64,000 nucleotides of DNA from Chloroflexota bacterium (lineage in GTDB: Bacteria; Chloroflexota; Anaerolineae; B4-G1): positions 15,587 through 79,586 of the forward strand of contig JAAEPW010001061.1 in NCBI GenBank assembly GCA_024232355.1. The letters run 5' to 3'. This document shows, piece after piece, positions 39,561-48,400 of this stretch. The position numbers were made by a program, and so were the translations under genes. The notes under the pieces are model-generated. The model saw only the letters and a list, made by a program, of their open reading frames with translations, made no database searches and was not told the origin of the DNA. The number at the start of each line of letters is the position of its first letter. Positions within the stretch are counted from its first letter, which is position 1.

Positions 39561-40034
39561 CTATTTTGCCAGCATCTTGGCCAGTCTGCGCAGATGCTTT
39601 TTCTCTTCGCAGATGATGTTAGAGATGGTCTCGCGATCTGTTTCGCGTACCATATCGCGCAGGTCGTAAAAGAACAAAAGCGTGTCTTTCTCAAACCCGA
39701 TTGCTGCCCGCACGGCTGTCTCCCAGTTTTCGGCCTGTTTGGCCAGGGTTGCCGCCATCTCTGGCCCGGCGAACAGTGCATTGTCCAGGGTTGCCTGGAC
39801 GTAGGTCTGGTATTGATCATACTCGGCAGCGGGCAGTTCGGGAGCAGGTTGTGCTCCGCCCAACATCTTTTCGAATGCTCGATAGTGCCCTTGTTCCTGA
39901 ACAGCCAGGTCCTCAAAGAGAGCCTTGGTTTTTCCGTCAGAGACCTTGGCAGCGGCCTCGTTGTAGAATACTTTTCCGTTCTTTTCGATCTCCATTGCCA
40001 TTTCTAGTGCTTCTGCAGCGGTAAAAACAGCCAT
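39561..40034 (-). CDS. Erythrin/rubrerythrin-like diiron protein
   Basis: A 157-residue four-helix protein with the ferritin-like metal motifs: EIEKNGKVFY (Glu17), VQEQGHYRAF (Glu47, His50), FEKDTLLFFYDL and ICEEKKHLRRL. No rubredoxin domain or Cys motif follows, so it belongs to the rubredoxin-less erythrin group. It probably scavenges peroxide. GGAGG precedes the start at 40034. It lies 17 bp before the flavodiiron gene, so the pair forms an oxygen-defence operon. Confidence 0.88.
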   Translation of the reverse strand: MAVFTAAEALEMAMEIEKNGKVFYNEAAAKVSDGKTKALFEDLAVQEQGHYRAFEKMLGGAQPAPELPAAEYDQYQTYVQATLDNALFAGPEMAATLAKQAENWETAVRAAIGFEKDTLLFFYDLRDMVRETDRETISNIICEEKKHLRRLAKMLAK

Positions 40035-40127
40035 TCTATATTTCCTCCTGATAATTGTTATGATGGATGGACGCCAAGAATCCTCCCGCCCATCGTAATC
40101 ATCGCTACGATTTGTTTGCCTCGGCTA

Positions 40128-41216
40128 TTATACTGTAGGTTCCTGAATCGGAAAAATGAGGCGCTGTAGGCAAAAGTGTTGGTCATAGCCCTGCAACTCG
40201 GCCTCAAGGTTCTCGAAATGGCCGTTCTGAATGGCCTCTGCATGCGTTTCCTGGTCTGCCAGCATCTCTTCAGTGAGTATCACGTCGTTGCCCTGTGAGA
40301 GATGGCTGACCCGTGAGGCGATGTTCACGGTAGCGCCAAAGTAATCAAGCCGGTCGTTTAATGTCACGCTGAGGCATGGTCCCACGTGCGTACCCAAGCG
40401 AATGGACAATGCCGCATCGCCCGTTAACTCTAATTGACGGTTCAATGTTTTCATACCGCGATGTACGTCTATGGATGTCTGTAGCGCATCGGCTGGTGAT
40501 ACGAACGAGGCCATCACCGCGTCGCCAATTGTCTTGACGGTGACACCGTGGTTGCGGTTGGCGGCCTGGAACAGTACCTCAAAATGTTCTCTCACCCAAC
40601 CGTATGCTCTGGGATCGCCTTCTCGGGCGTACATTGCCGTCGATCCACGCAGATCGGTGAACAAAAACGCCACGCGCTTGACCTTTAGGCTCTCCCCAGG
40701 CGGTAACATTTGATCGGAAAAGAGATCGCGGAAGGGCTGCACGTTCAACAACTCTAGCCCAAAAGTAGGTGGGTACAGTTTGTGGGGTAATGATTCCTGC
40801 GTGGAAAGTGGCTCTTGTACTGAGAGCGAGCGCATGGTCTCGTTGAGGGTAAAAGTGACGTGAACCTCATGATCCAGGTGGGTGTCAAAGTCGACTTGGC
40901 AGAGGGGACAAAATTCCTCACTGCGGCTGTTGCGTAGCGAGAAAAAGGTGCGTGCCCGACCTCCACAGTGCGGGCAATGTATATCCCAATTTAGGTCAAA
41001 CAGCCCCACTTGTACCGCGTATGCCAGAACGCCCAAGGTGGTGTGTGTATCAACACTTAACTTGTCAGCCAGGTAACGCGGGTTGATCTTGTACAATTCG
41101 CGGTCGCTGGCCTCTTGCAAGTAGAGGCCCAATTTCTCCATAATCTGACGGGGTACGCCGTGGGAGGTCATCCGTTTTAGTGCGGTTTGGACGTTCGCTT
41201 GCTTTCCGCGGGACAT
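40128..41216 (-). CDS. Class III adenylate/guanylate cyclase with zinc ribbon
   Basis: A 362-residue soluble protein. The N-terminal about 75 residues are helical, followed by a zinc ribbon (Cys81-x2-Cys84, Cys103-x2-Cys106). The cyclase domain spans about 175-345: metal Asp188 in FLFTDLRGST, Asp232 in VKTIGDAVMASF with Lys228 as a purine-selecting candidate, and transition-state Asn298 and Arg302 in ATVNIASRV. All catalytic residues seem present, so it should make cAMP (or cGMP). The input is unknown; the N-terminal part resembles DUF5939. The start at 41216 has GAGGT upstream. Confidence 0.92.
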   Translation of the reverse strand: MSRGKQANVQTALKRMTSHGVPRQIMEKLGLYLQEASDRELYKINPRYLADKLSVDTHTTLGVLAYAVQVGLFDLNWDIHCPHCGGRARTFFSLRNSRSEEFCPLCQVDFDTHLDHEVHVTFTLNETMRSLSVQEPLSTQESLPHKLYPPTFGLELLNVQPFRDLFSDQMLPPGESLKVKRVAFLFTDLRGSTAMYAREGDPRAYGWVREHFEVLFQAANRNHGVTVKTIGDAVMASFVSPADALQTSIDVHRGMKTLNRQLELTGDAALSIRLGTHVGPCLSVTLNDRLDYFGATVNIASRVSHLSQGNDVILTEEMLADQETHAEAIQNGHFENLEAELQGYDQHFCLQRLIFPIQEPTV

Positions 41217-41235
41217 AGATCACTACCTCCTGTTA

Positions 41236-41265
41236 GGAACATTCCCCCTTGGGGAACATTGTCAA
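41236..41265 (-). promoter_or_regulatory. Cyclase promoter with overlapping palindrome
   Basis: On the minus strand TTGACA (41265-41260) is followed after 17 bp by a poor -10 (ATGTTC). The spacer contains the palindrome TTCCCC-aag-GGGGAA, and the octamer GGAACATT occurs twice (41236-41243 and 41253-41260). The layout suggests an operator overlapping the promoter. Confidence 0.45.
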
Positions 41266-41712
41266 TCCAGAAATTCGATGACTTGGCTGTTTGGGTACGT
41301 GTAGCTAGTTGTGCGTGTTGACGCCGTGCCTACGCCCGGACGTGATAGACACATACCTCCCAGTAACCAAGAGTTGGACGATTCTCTAGCCAGGCAGCCA
41401 CCGCGCTCTTGGCCGATTTATATCCCCACAGGTACGGGTTTACACAGTCGACCACCGATAATACTGAATCTTGTCTGGGAGATTGGTGTTGCCCTTGCGG
41501 GGCGATGCCAAGCATACTCCTCCACCTGACTATACAAGTTGTCTCGGCCTCGGGTGATCTGTCTAGTGCAGTTGGGCGTAAATATCCCCATAGTAGTACC
41601 AAACTTTAACGCCCAACTGCTCAAGTGTTTCGCGGTAGATTAGCATCATAATAGGTAGTTTGCGTTGATAGTCGGTAATTCTGAACTGTAGGCTTATTTA
41701 CGCCGCGAAACA
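41266..41712. other. Intergenic region with stacked inverted repeats
   Basis: No supported gene was found. Two clear inverted repeats fill its msrB-proximal part and are listed separately. Short open frames on both strands lack ribosome-binding sites and recognisable motifs. The remainder shows nothing further. Confidence 0.55.
41568..41620. repeat. 12-bp perfect inverted repeat, 29-nt loop
   Basis: GCAGTTGGGCGT (41568-41579) is inverted at 41609-41620, and the symmetry extends a few imperfect bases inward (AAA/TTTA). It is adjacent to a second inverted repeat that starts 3 bp later. Confidence 0.75.
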
Positions 41713-41714
41713 CT
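41624..41714. repeat. 12-bp perfect inverted repeat, 67-nt loop, reaching the msrB stop
   Basis: AGTGTTTCGCGG (41624-41635) is inverted at 41703-41714. The right arm overlaps the last bases of msrB. With the neighbouring repeat it could be ends of a decayed element or a structured 3' region for msrB. Confidence 0.75.
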
Positions 41715-42111
41715 AGTCTTTCACAGCAATGTGAGGATTTTCTTTCTCTGGTACAAATGTCATCGAAATAGAGTTTACACAATGTCTGACATTTTTATTT
41801 GTGAGTCTTTCGCCTTTAAAAATATGGCCCAAATGAGCACCACAATTTGCGCACAGAATCTCTACTCTTCTTCCGTCAGCATCAATTTCCCTTTTGACAG
41901 CGTTTTCAATCTCATTGTCAAAACTTGGCCACCCACAAGACGATGAAAACTTGTCATCTGAACGATAAAGCGGGGCATTACATCTTTTGCAGTGATAAGA
42001 TCCTTTCTCAAAAAAGTCGTTAAACTTTCCACTGAAAGGCATCTCTGTACTTTTATGAATAATTACTCTTTTTTCTTCTGGAGAGAGTTTATTATACGTT
42101 TCTTGACCCAT
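41713..42111 (-). CDS. msrB: Peptide-methionine (R)-S-oxide reductase
   Basis: A protein of about 132 residues. It has the two structural zinc CxxC pairs (YHCKRCNAP, ILCANCGAH) and the catalytic Cys in VRHCVNSISM. The core SSCGWPSFDNEI is typical. It reduces methionine-R-sulfoxide in proteins. I choose the start at 42111 (MGQETYNKL) with AAGG upstream; a Met five codons earlier is possible. The base composition is visibly more AT-rich than the flanking genes, and the gene lies in a repeat-rich scar zone, which suggests recent acquisition. Confidence 0.92.
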   Translation of the reverse strand: MGQETYNKLSPEEKRVIIHKSTEMPFSGKFNDFFEKGSYHCKRCNAPLYRSDDKFSSSCGWPSFDNEIENAVKREIDADGRRVEILCANCGAHLGHIFKGERLTNKNVRHCVNSISMTFVPEKENPHIAVKD

Positions 42112-42298
42112 ATTCGCCTTTCTCATGGCATATTATGGATTCTGTAAATAGTTGACATTGCCATTATCAATATGAACAACAATGATTGTACTGCGATTGC
42201 ACAGAATGCGCAAATGGAGGTAGCGACACGATGAACGAGATGGACATAGAACTGACGACTAACAAGATTAGCAGGCAGAGCATTTGTGGAAACGCGCA

Positions 42299-42660
42299 GT
42301 GGCGCTATACCAGGGAGATTTCTTAGCTGAAGCGAGTCTAACTTGTGTGTGTGTGTGTCAAAGCGGGAAATGATAGCTCTCTGCGACTGACCCCGCGAAA
42401 TCCCAGAGCCGAAATGCCGAGGGGAAATGTACATAGAGGCATTGCTAGAAATGGGGCAGTGTCGCGTGGGGTGGAAGGAATACGAGAAAGCCATCAGGTG
42501 GTACACGCATGCCCTGGAAGCAAACGAGCTACGGGAGACGTTCACCAGGGCATTATGGGATGTTACTTTGAGGCAGTATGGTCTCCAGAGGCTATCGCTC
42601 AGTACCACCAGTGTGAAGAGATTCTTGAACGAGAGCTGACTAACAAAAAGATCACATATA
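42299..42660 (+). pseudogene. Relic of a BTAD-domain (SARP/AfsR-type) transcriptional regulator
   Basis: Pieces of one domain appear in successive frames: VALYQGDFLAEA (from 42299), then YIEALLEMGQCRVGWKEYEK and AIRWYTHALEANELRETFTRAL (from 42427), then after a shift GIMGCYFEAVWSPEAIAQYH and QCEEILEREL (about 42550-42640). In order they match the TPR-like bacterial transcriptional activator domain. At least two frame disruptions and no DNA-binding part remain. A (GT)n run at about 42342-42358 sits at one break. Confidence 0.65.
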
Positions 42661-42730
42661 AAAGCCACAAGGAACCTCTCAAAATACAGCACAAAAAACC
42701 AATCCGTTGGGACCAATTTGCTTTTTGCAG

Positions 42731-42770
42731 AAAAAGTAACGACTGCGCCCATATGAGCGCAGTCGTTACT
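42731..42770 (-). terminator. Intrinsic terminator after the 857-residue surface protein
   Basis: AGTAACGACTGCGC (42735-42748) pairs perfectly with GCGCAGTCGTTACT (42757-42770) over an 8-nt loop. On the minus strand the stem ends in a TTTTT tract (42735-42731). It lies 20 bp after the stop at 42791. Confidence 0.9.
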
Positions 42771-42790
42771 GCTAAGAGTGTCTACAGGAA

Positions 42791-45364
42791 TTAGAGATTT
42801 CTCGTCACAATGGGCAGGTATATGCCATGATCCTCAACGGCGACAACTGTTCCATCGCCCGACGTCACAACTGGTGGCGTGTAGGCTTGCGGCACTTGTT
42901 GGTCACTGCCCGCAAAAGCTTGATTCGCGACCTTTTCGCCTCCGGCATCAGTGTCTACCGTGACCTGGAAGGTAACGGTGACGTATTCGCCGACATCAAG
43001 GGTCCCCACGGTCACGAGCAATGGGTCTGGACCAGACGTCAAGCCCTTGGTGGACGTGATCGAGTCAGCGACATAGGTCGTAAAGTCTGGGATATAGTCG
43101 GTGATGACCGTGTTGGTCTGGGAGATGCTCACCTCATTCCAAATGACGACCGTGTACTCGATCGTGTCACCCGGCGCGAGCGGGTCACCGTTTTGGTCCT
43201 CGGCTGCTTTGGTGATGCCGATCTGTTGTTCACCATCGAGAACCCAACCGCCACCGCTGTTGGGGAACCCAGGAAGGGCGGCGGGATACGGTTGCACCGG
43301 TGGAGTCATCACAGCGGGATTTTGCATATCACTATCTGCCTCGGCACTGTTCACGACGACTTGTCCATTGGCATCGCCGTTAACCGTGACACGGAAGGAA
43401 AGCGTAGCCTCTTCACCAGGTTCGAGGGTGCCGACGAGTGCCATCAACGGATCAGGACCAGAAATACTTCCCTGGCTGACTGAGGCCGATCCGTCAACGT
43501 AGGTGGCGTAATCAGGGATATAATCGGTGATGGTGACGTCTCCCTGAGGATCCTGCGTCAGTAGACTGATGACGGAGATCGTGTAAAGGATTTCGTCGCC
43601 AGGGTAGAGCGGACCGCCGTCTAGGTCCTCGGCTGTCTTGGTGATACTCAGGGCTTGCTCACCATATTGAACCTCTCCACCATAGGGCTCTGGTTCGATG
43701 GGGCCAACGTCAACCGGTGGATCTTGCAGATTGCTGCTGGCCTGTGCACTATTCCCGATGGTTTCTCCAGCCGATCCGGCATCGACCGTGACACGGAAGG
43801 TGAGAATCGCCTTTTGATCGGGCTGGAGCGTACCAACGTTCGCTACCAACGGATCGGGGCCAGAGAGACTGCCTAGACTGAGCGAGGCCGAACCAGTGAC
43901 GTATGTGGTGTAGCTGGGGATGGCGTCGGTGATGACGACGTTCGTCTGGGCTTCGTTTAGTAGGTTGACGACGACGACGGTGTACAAGAGTTCGTCTCCG
44001 GCGTAAAGCGGTCCGCCATTCAGGTCCTCGGCTCCCTTGTAGAGACCCAATACCCGTACGCTTGGCGGGTAGACAGGATCGGTGTACTGGGCGTTTTGCT
44101 GGTCACTGCTCACAGCCGCTATGTTTCCACCAATTTCGGCAACGTCGGCCGTGACCGCAAACTCAACGACTAACCCGGCGGATGGGGCCAGTGATCCCAT
44201 ATTGACGACCAGGATGTCGGATACAGGGAACACCAGGGTTCCCTGTGGGTTGGTCGAAAGACTATCGGTCACAAAGGTCGTTCCGCTGGGCAGCCAATCG
44301 GTAATGACGACGTTGGTGTGCAGGATTGAAGAGTTGTTGGTCACCACGATGGTATACGTGATCAAGTCTCCAACCTCTACGGGTGGACCGTTTGCGTCCA
44401 CGGCGGTCTTGTCAATCACGAGCCCTGGCTCGACGGTGCCTCCACCGGGGGGCGTCACGGGAGGTGTGCCGATGACGTCCAGTTGGTCGCTGCGCACGTA
44501 GGCTTGATTGACAATGTCTTCGCCCGTTGTATCGGGGTCAACCTGAACATCGAACTGTACGGTCACAACATCACCAGGGGTACCGGGGTTCAGAGTGCCC
44601 ACAGAGACTTTTAGGACCGGGCTGGTGGTATTTACCACACCCATGCTGGTGGACGCGCTGTTGGCCACATACGTCGTGCCGCTGGGGATGGGGTCGGTGA
44701 TGACGACGTTTGTGTGTTGAACGGTCGTCGAGGCGTTGGTGACGGTGACGGTGTAGCGGATGATGTCACCTTCCAGCAGCGGGGCGCCATTCAGGTCCTC
44801 GGCTACTTTGGTGATTTGCAGCGACTTGTCTGCGCTTAGCGTCAGGTCGTACCCCACGTCGCATCCATAAACACCAGAGTTAAAGTTGTAAATCTTGATA
44901 TAGTACGTCCCATCCTCAGGAGCGAGCCACTCAATCTGAGATGCATAGGTGCCGCCATAGTCGTCGCTGCGCTCGATCCATTGATCTTGTGGATCGTCGT
45001 ACAATTCGAGTACTGTATCGGCATAGTATTCGTCCCCAGTGGGCAACGGTGTCAGGTTTGATGTAGCGATGACGTACACATAGCCACCTTGAGCCTCGAA
45101 CTTGGCCCAGTCCTTATCCGCATACCAATCAAAGGTATGTCCGGGCTGTCCGGCGGTGGTCAGTGTGCTGGCCGTATTGAACCAGTCATCTCGAGTTCCG
45201 CCGCCAGTATTCTCGTATGGATCGGCGTATGGACACGTCGCTGTTGTCACTGTGGGGACTTTTAACAGTTTATCAGGATCTGGGGGTGCTGCCATAACGC
45301 TTCCTACCAATGTACCCAGCGCTACAGACAACACCACAATCATCGTAACAGTTTTTCTAAGCAT
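42791..45364 (-). CDS. Secreted PPC + DUF11-repeat surface protein
   Basis: An 857-residue protein. The start at 45364 (MLRKTVTMIVVLSVAL) has AGGAGG 6 nt upstream. A signal peptide ends near residue 26 (VMAAPPDP). An N-terminal PPC-like domain (HTFDWYADKDWAKFEAQGG, YYIKIYNF) follows. Then come five DUF11 repeats, each with KxAEDLNGxPLxxGDxIxYT, VVITDxIPxxTTYV and a GPDPL segment in four. The C-terminus ends IYLPIVTRNL. No LPXTG or transmembrane tail is present. It lies 88 bp after the giant gene, shares its modules, and is probably cotranscribed. Likely an adhesin or sheath component. Confidence 0.9.
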   Translation of the reverse strand: MLRKTVTMIVVLSVALGTLVGSVMAAPPDPDKLLKVPTVTTATCPYADPYENTGGGTRDDWFNTASTLTTAGQPGHTFDWYADKDWAKFEAQGGYVYVIATSNLTPLPTGDEYYADTVLELYDDPQDQWIERSDDYGGTYASQIEWLAPEDGTYYIKIYNFNSGVYGCDVGYDLTLSADKSLQITKVAEDLNGAPLLEGDIIRYTVTVTNASTTVQHTNVVITDPIPSGTTYVANSASTSMGVVNTTSPVLKVSVGTLNPGTPGDVVTVQFDVQVDPDTTGEDIVNQAYVRSDQLDVIGTPPVTPPGGGTVEPGLVIDKTAVDANGPPVEVGDLITYTIVVTNNSSILHTNVVITDWLPSGTTFVTDSLSTNPQGTLVFPVSDILVVNMGSLAPSAGLVVEFAVTADVAEIGGNIAAVSSDQQNAQYTDPVYPPSVRVLGLYKGAEDLNGGPLYAGDELLYTVVVVNLLNEAQTNVVITDAIPSYTTYVTGSASLSLGSLSGPDPLVANVGTLQPDQKAILTFRVTVDAGSAGETIGNSAQASSNLQDPPVDVGPIEPEPYGGEVQYGEQALSITKTAEDLDGGPLYPGDEILYTISVISLLTQDPQGDVTITDYIPDYATYVDGSASVSQGSISGPDPLMALVGTLEPGEEATLSFRVTVNGDANGQVVVNSAEADSDMQNPAVMTPPVQPYPAALPGFPNSGGGWVLDGEQQIGITKAAEDQNGDPLAPGDTIEYTVVIWNEVSISQTNTVITDYIPDFTTYVADSITSTKGLTSGPDPLLVTVGTLDVGEYVTVTFQVTVDTDAGGEKVANQAFAGSDQQVPQAYTPPVVTSGDGTVVAVEDHGIYLPIVTRNL

Positions 45365-45452
45365 AAGATGCCTCCTTAATTTTGAGTTTTTGAGCAAATT
45401 GTTTTGACATTTTGGATTGGTTTGCATAGTATATGAATATATTCCCTCCTCT

Positions 45453-48400
45453 CTATTGATTGTCAAATTTTTTCAGAACAGCTGGCAAATAGTAATAGTG
45501 ATGAACCGGTACTGTAGTGAATGGTGTCTTGATCGGTATCCCTTGTTGATCACTGGTCACGATAGCTACGTTGGTAACTGGTTCTATCTCGCCTGAATCT
45601 ACGATGACCCGGAAGGTGAGTGTAGCTGTGTGATAGGCTGCGAGTGTGTCGATCTCGACTCGCAGAGGATCAGGACCGTATACACTTCCTTGGCTGACCT
45701 GCACCGAGCCAGTGATGTAGGTCGTATAGTTTGGGATGGTATCGGTGATGACGATGTTTGTTTGAGCCGTCTGCATCAAGTTGGTGATGACGATGGTATA
45801 CGAAATTTCGTCTCCAGAGCGGATAGCGCCGTATTCGGTCTCGGCTGTCTTGTCTGCGTCCAATATATATTGATTGATGACAACGTGATATTGGTTACCG
45901 CAGAATGGAGAAAGTTGTGGGTTGTACGTCGAGTCGAAATGTGTGATGCGGATAAAGTACCATCCATCTGCCGGAGCCCTCCATTCGATGCCCGATGCTT
46001 TGCTGCCGTCCGCATAGTCGTCATTTTCAGTCAGCAGTGTCACACCATCCATATCGTATATTCGCATCACGGTGTCGACGTCAGGGCCGAGTTGGAAAGT
46101 TGTGATGGAATAGACTTGCCTGCCCCAGGCATAGAATGTGAGCCAGTCCTTATCCGCCGTGGTGTGCAGTGTATGGGTCTGCACGGTTCCATCTGTCGGA
46201 ATCTCTTTGGCCTCGGTGAAAAAGTTGTTCGATTCGTATTCATCGGCGGGTGTGAGGCAAGCAGAGGTTTCCACAGCGACCAGATACTGACCGCCACAGG
46301 TTAACGAGATGCGCGGGTCATAGGTATGATCCACGTGGTTGATGCGGGCATAGTACCTCCCATCAACAGGTGCTTTCCACACGATGCGCGATGCTCCACT
46401 AGACACATCTGTAGAAGACGTGTCGTCGTTTTCCTCCAGCATGGTCACACCATCGACGTCGTACAATTGCAAGACAGTGTCCACGTCGGCGCTTAGCTGA
46501 GAGGTGGTGATGGTATAGACCTTGCCAGCCAGAGCCTGGAAACTGACCCAATCCTTGTCGGCCACCATGTGGAATGTGCGTGTCAGCACACTGCCATCCA
46601 CCGGGACGCGGATCGCCTGGGAATAGAAATTGTCCGGCTCATAGTCGTCGGTAGATATGGCGCAGGCATTGCTCTCTACAGCCACCAGATAATAGTTGCC
46701 GCAGACCAACGAGTAGCTGGGGTCGTAGGTGTGGTCAAAGTGATTGATACGGGCATAGTACCAACCAGTGGCACGAGCCGTCCACACAATGCGCGATGCG
46801 TCGCTGTGGAGCAGATAGTCGTCGTTTTCCTCCAGCATTAACTCGCCGTCGGTGTCATACAGTTGCAAGACGGTGTCGACGTCAGCCGGGAGGTGGGAGG
46901 TAGTGATGGTATAGGTCTTGTTTTCCACGGCAAAGAACCGTATCCAGTCCTTGTCTGCCACCATGTGCAGCGTGTGGGTCTGCACGGTGCCGTCCGTCGG
47001 GATATCCATCGCTTGCGGATAGAGATTGTTGGGCTCATAGATGTCGGCACCGGTGGGGCAACTGGATGTCTCTTCCACAGAGATCAGGTAATAGTTGCCA
47101 CAGACCAGCGAGTAACGAGGATCCCAGGTGTGGTCAAAGTGATTGACACGGGCATAGTACCAGCCGTTTTCAGGAGCGATCCACACGACTTGCGATGCCC
47201 TGCTGCCGAGCAGATAGTCGTCGTTCTCCTCCAGGAGGCTGACGCCGTCAGTGTCGTACAGTTGCAAGACGGTGTCGACGTCGGAGGGGAGGTGGGATGT
47301 GGTGATGGTATAGATGCCGCCTGCCTCGGCGTAGAAACGGACCCAGTCCTTATCGGCCACCCGGTGCAGGGTGCGGGTCTGCACTGTACCATCGGTGGAA
47401 ATCTCCGTGGCTTGCGGGTACAAGTTGTCTGGCTCGTAGAGATCACTCGCCATCGGACACAGGATCACCGGAGTCTCTGTCTCGTCATCGTCGTCGGTTG
47501 TGCCTGGGTCGTCGGTGGGCTCTGGGCTAAAGTTGTCGCCAGAGATCAGACCCTGGTTCAGTACCTCGCGGGCATCCTCGGGCAGCGGGTCGTTGACGGT
47601 GACCTGGAAGCTGATGCTCACACTAGCGCCATCGCCGGGGATGTCGTTGACGTCCACGACGACGTAACTGTCTCCGGCGTTGTTCCCCGTGATGACGGTG
47701 CCCGCCGACGTCTGCACCGAGCCGGTGACCAGCGTCGTGTTCGGGTCTACCGTGTCGCTAAAGACGATGCCTGTGGCGACGGCGGTGCCGTTGTTCACGA
47801 TGCTGACCTCGTAGAGCAAAGTGTCTCCGGGGGATGCCCATCCATCGCCCTCGATGTCTTCGAACAGGAAATCGGTCTTGTAGATTTCGATCTCGGGTGC
47901 GGCGACGATGATGGTCTCGGTCTCATCGTCATCTTCTGGCGTGCCCGGATCGTCGGTGGGTTCTGGCGGTAGCTCGGTGCTGGAAATCACACCCTGGTTG
48001 GAGACCTGGGTGACGCCGAGTGGCAGCGGGTTGGTGATGACCACCCGGAAGCTCACGTTCACACTGGCGCCGCCGCCGGGGATCGTGCCGACGTCAACCG
48101 AGACGCTGGTGTCGCCAGGATTGTTGCCACTGGTGACCGTGCCTTGGCTGGTCTGTACCGAGCCAACGACCAGATCGGTGTTGGGATCGGGGGTGTCGTC
48201 AAATAGCACGTTGGTGGCCTCGGTGTTGCCGCTGTTGATGATGGTGACCTGGTACAGCAGGGTGTCGCCGGGGCTGGGTGTGCCGTCGTCGTCGGCGTCC
48301 ACGAACAATGCATCGCTCTTTTGCGCCTCTAGCACCGGTACGGTGCTGATCGGAATCTCGGTCTCGTCGTCGTCGGGCGGTGTTTCGGGATCGTCGGTCG

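Noticed and set aside
41266..41624. Small ORFs of 62-90 codons between the cyclase and msrB
   Set aside because: No ribosome-binding sites, mutually overlapping on both strands, no motif.
42342..42358. (GT)n microsatellite as a phase-variation switch
   Set aside because: It lies inside a gene relic with other frame disruptions, so no live frame is controlled.
42123..42752. 209-codon minus-strand ORF between msrB and the surface-protein gene
   Set aside because: Antisense to the BTAD relic. The product has no recognisable motif and its start lies inside the terminator hairpin of the upstream gene.
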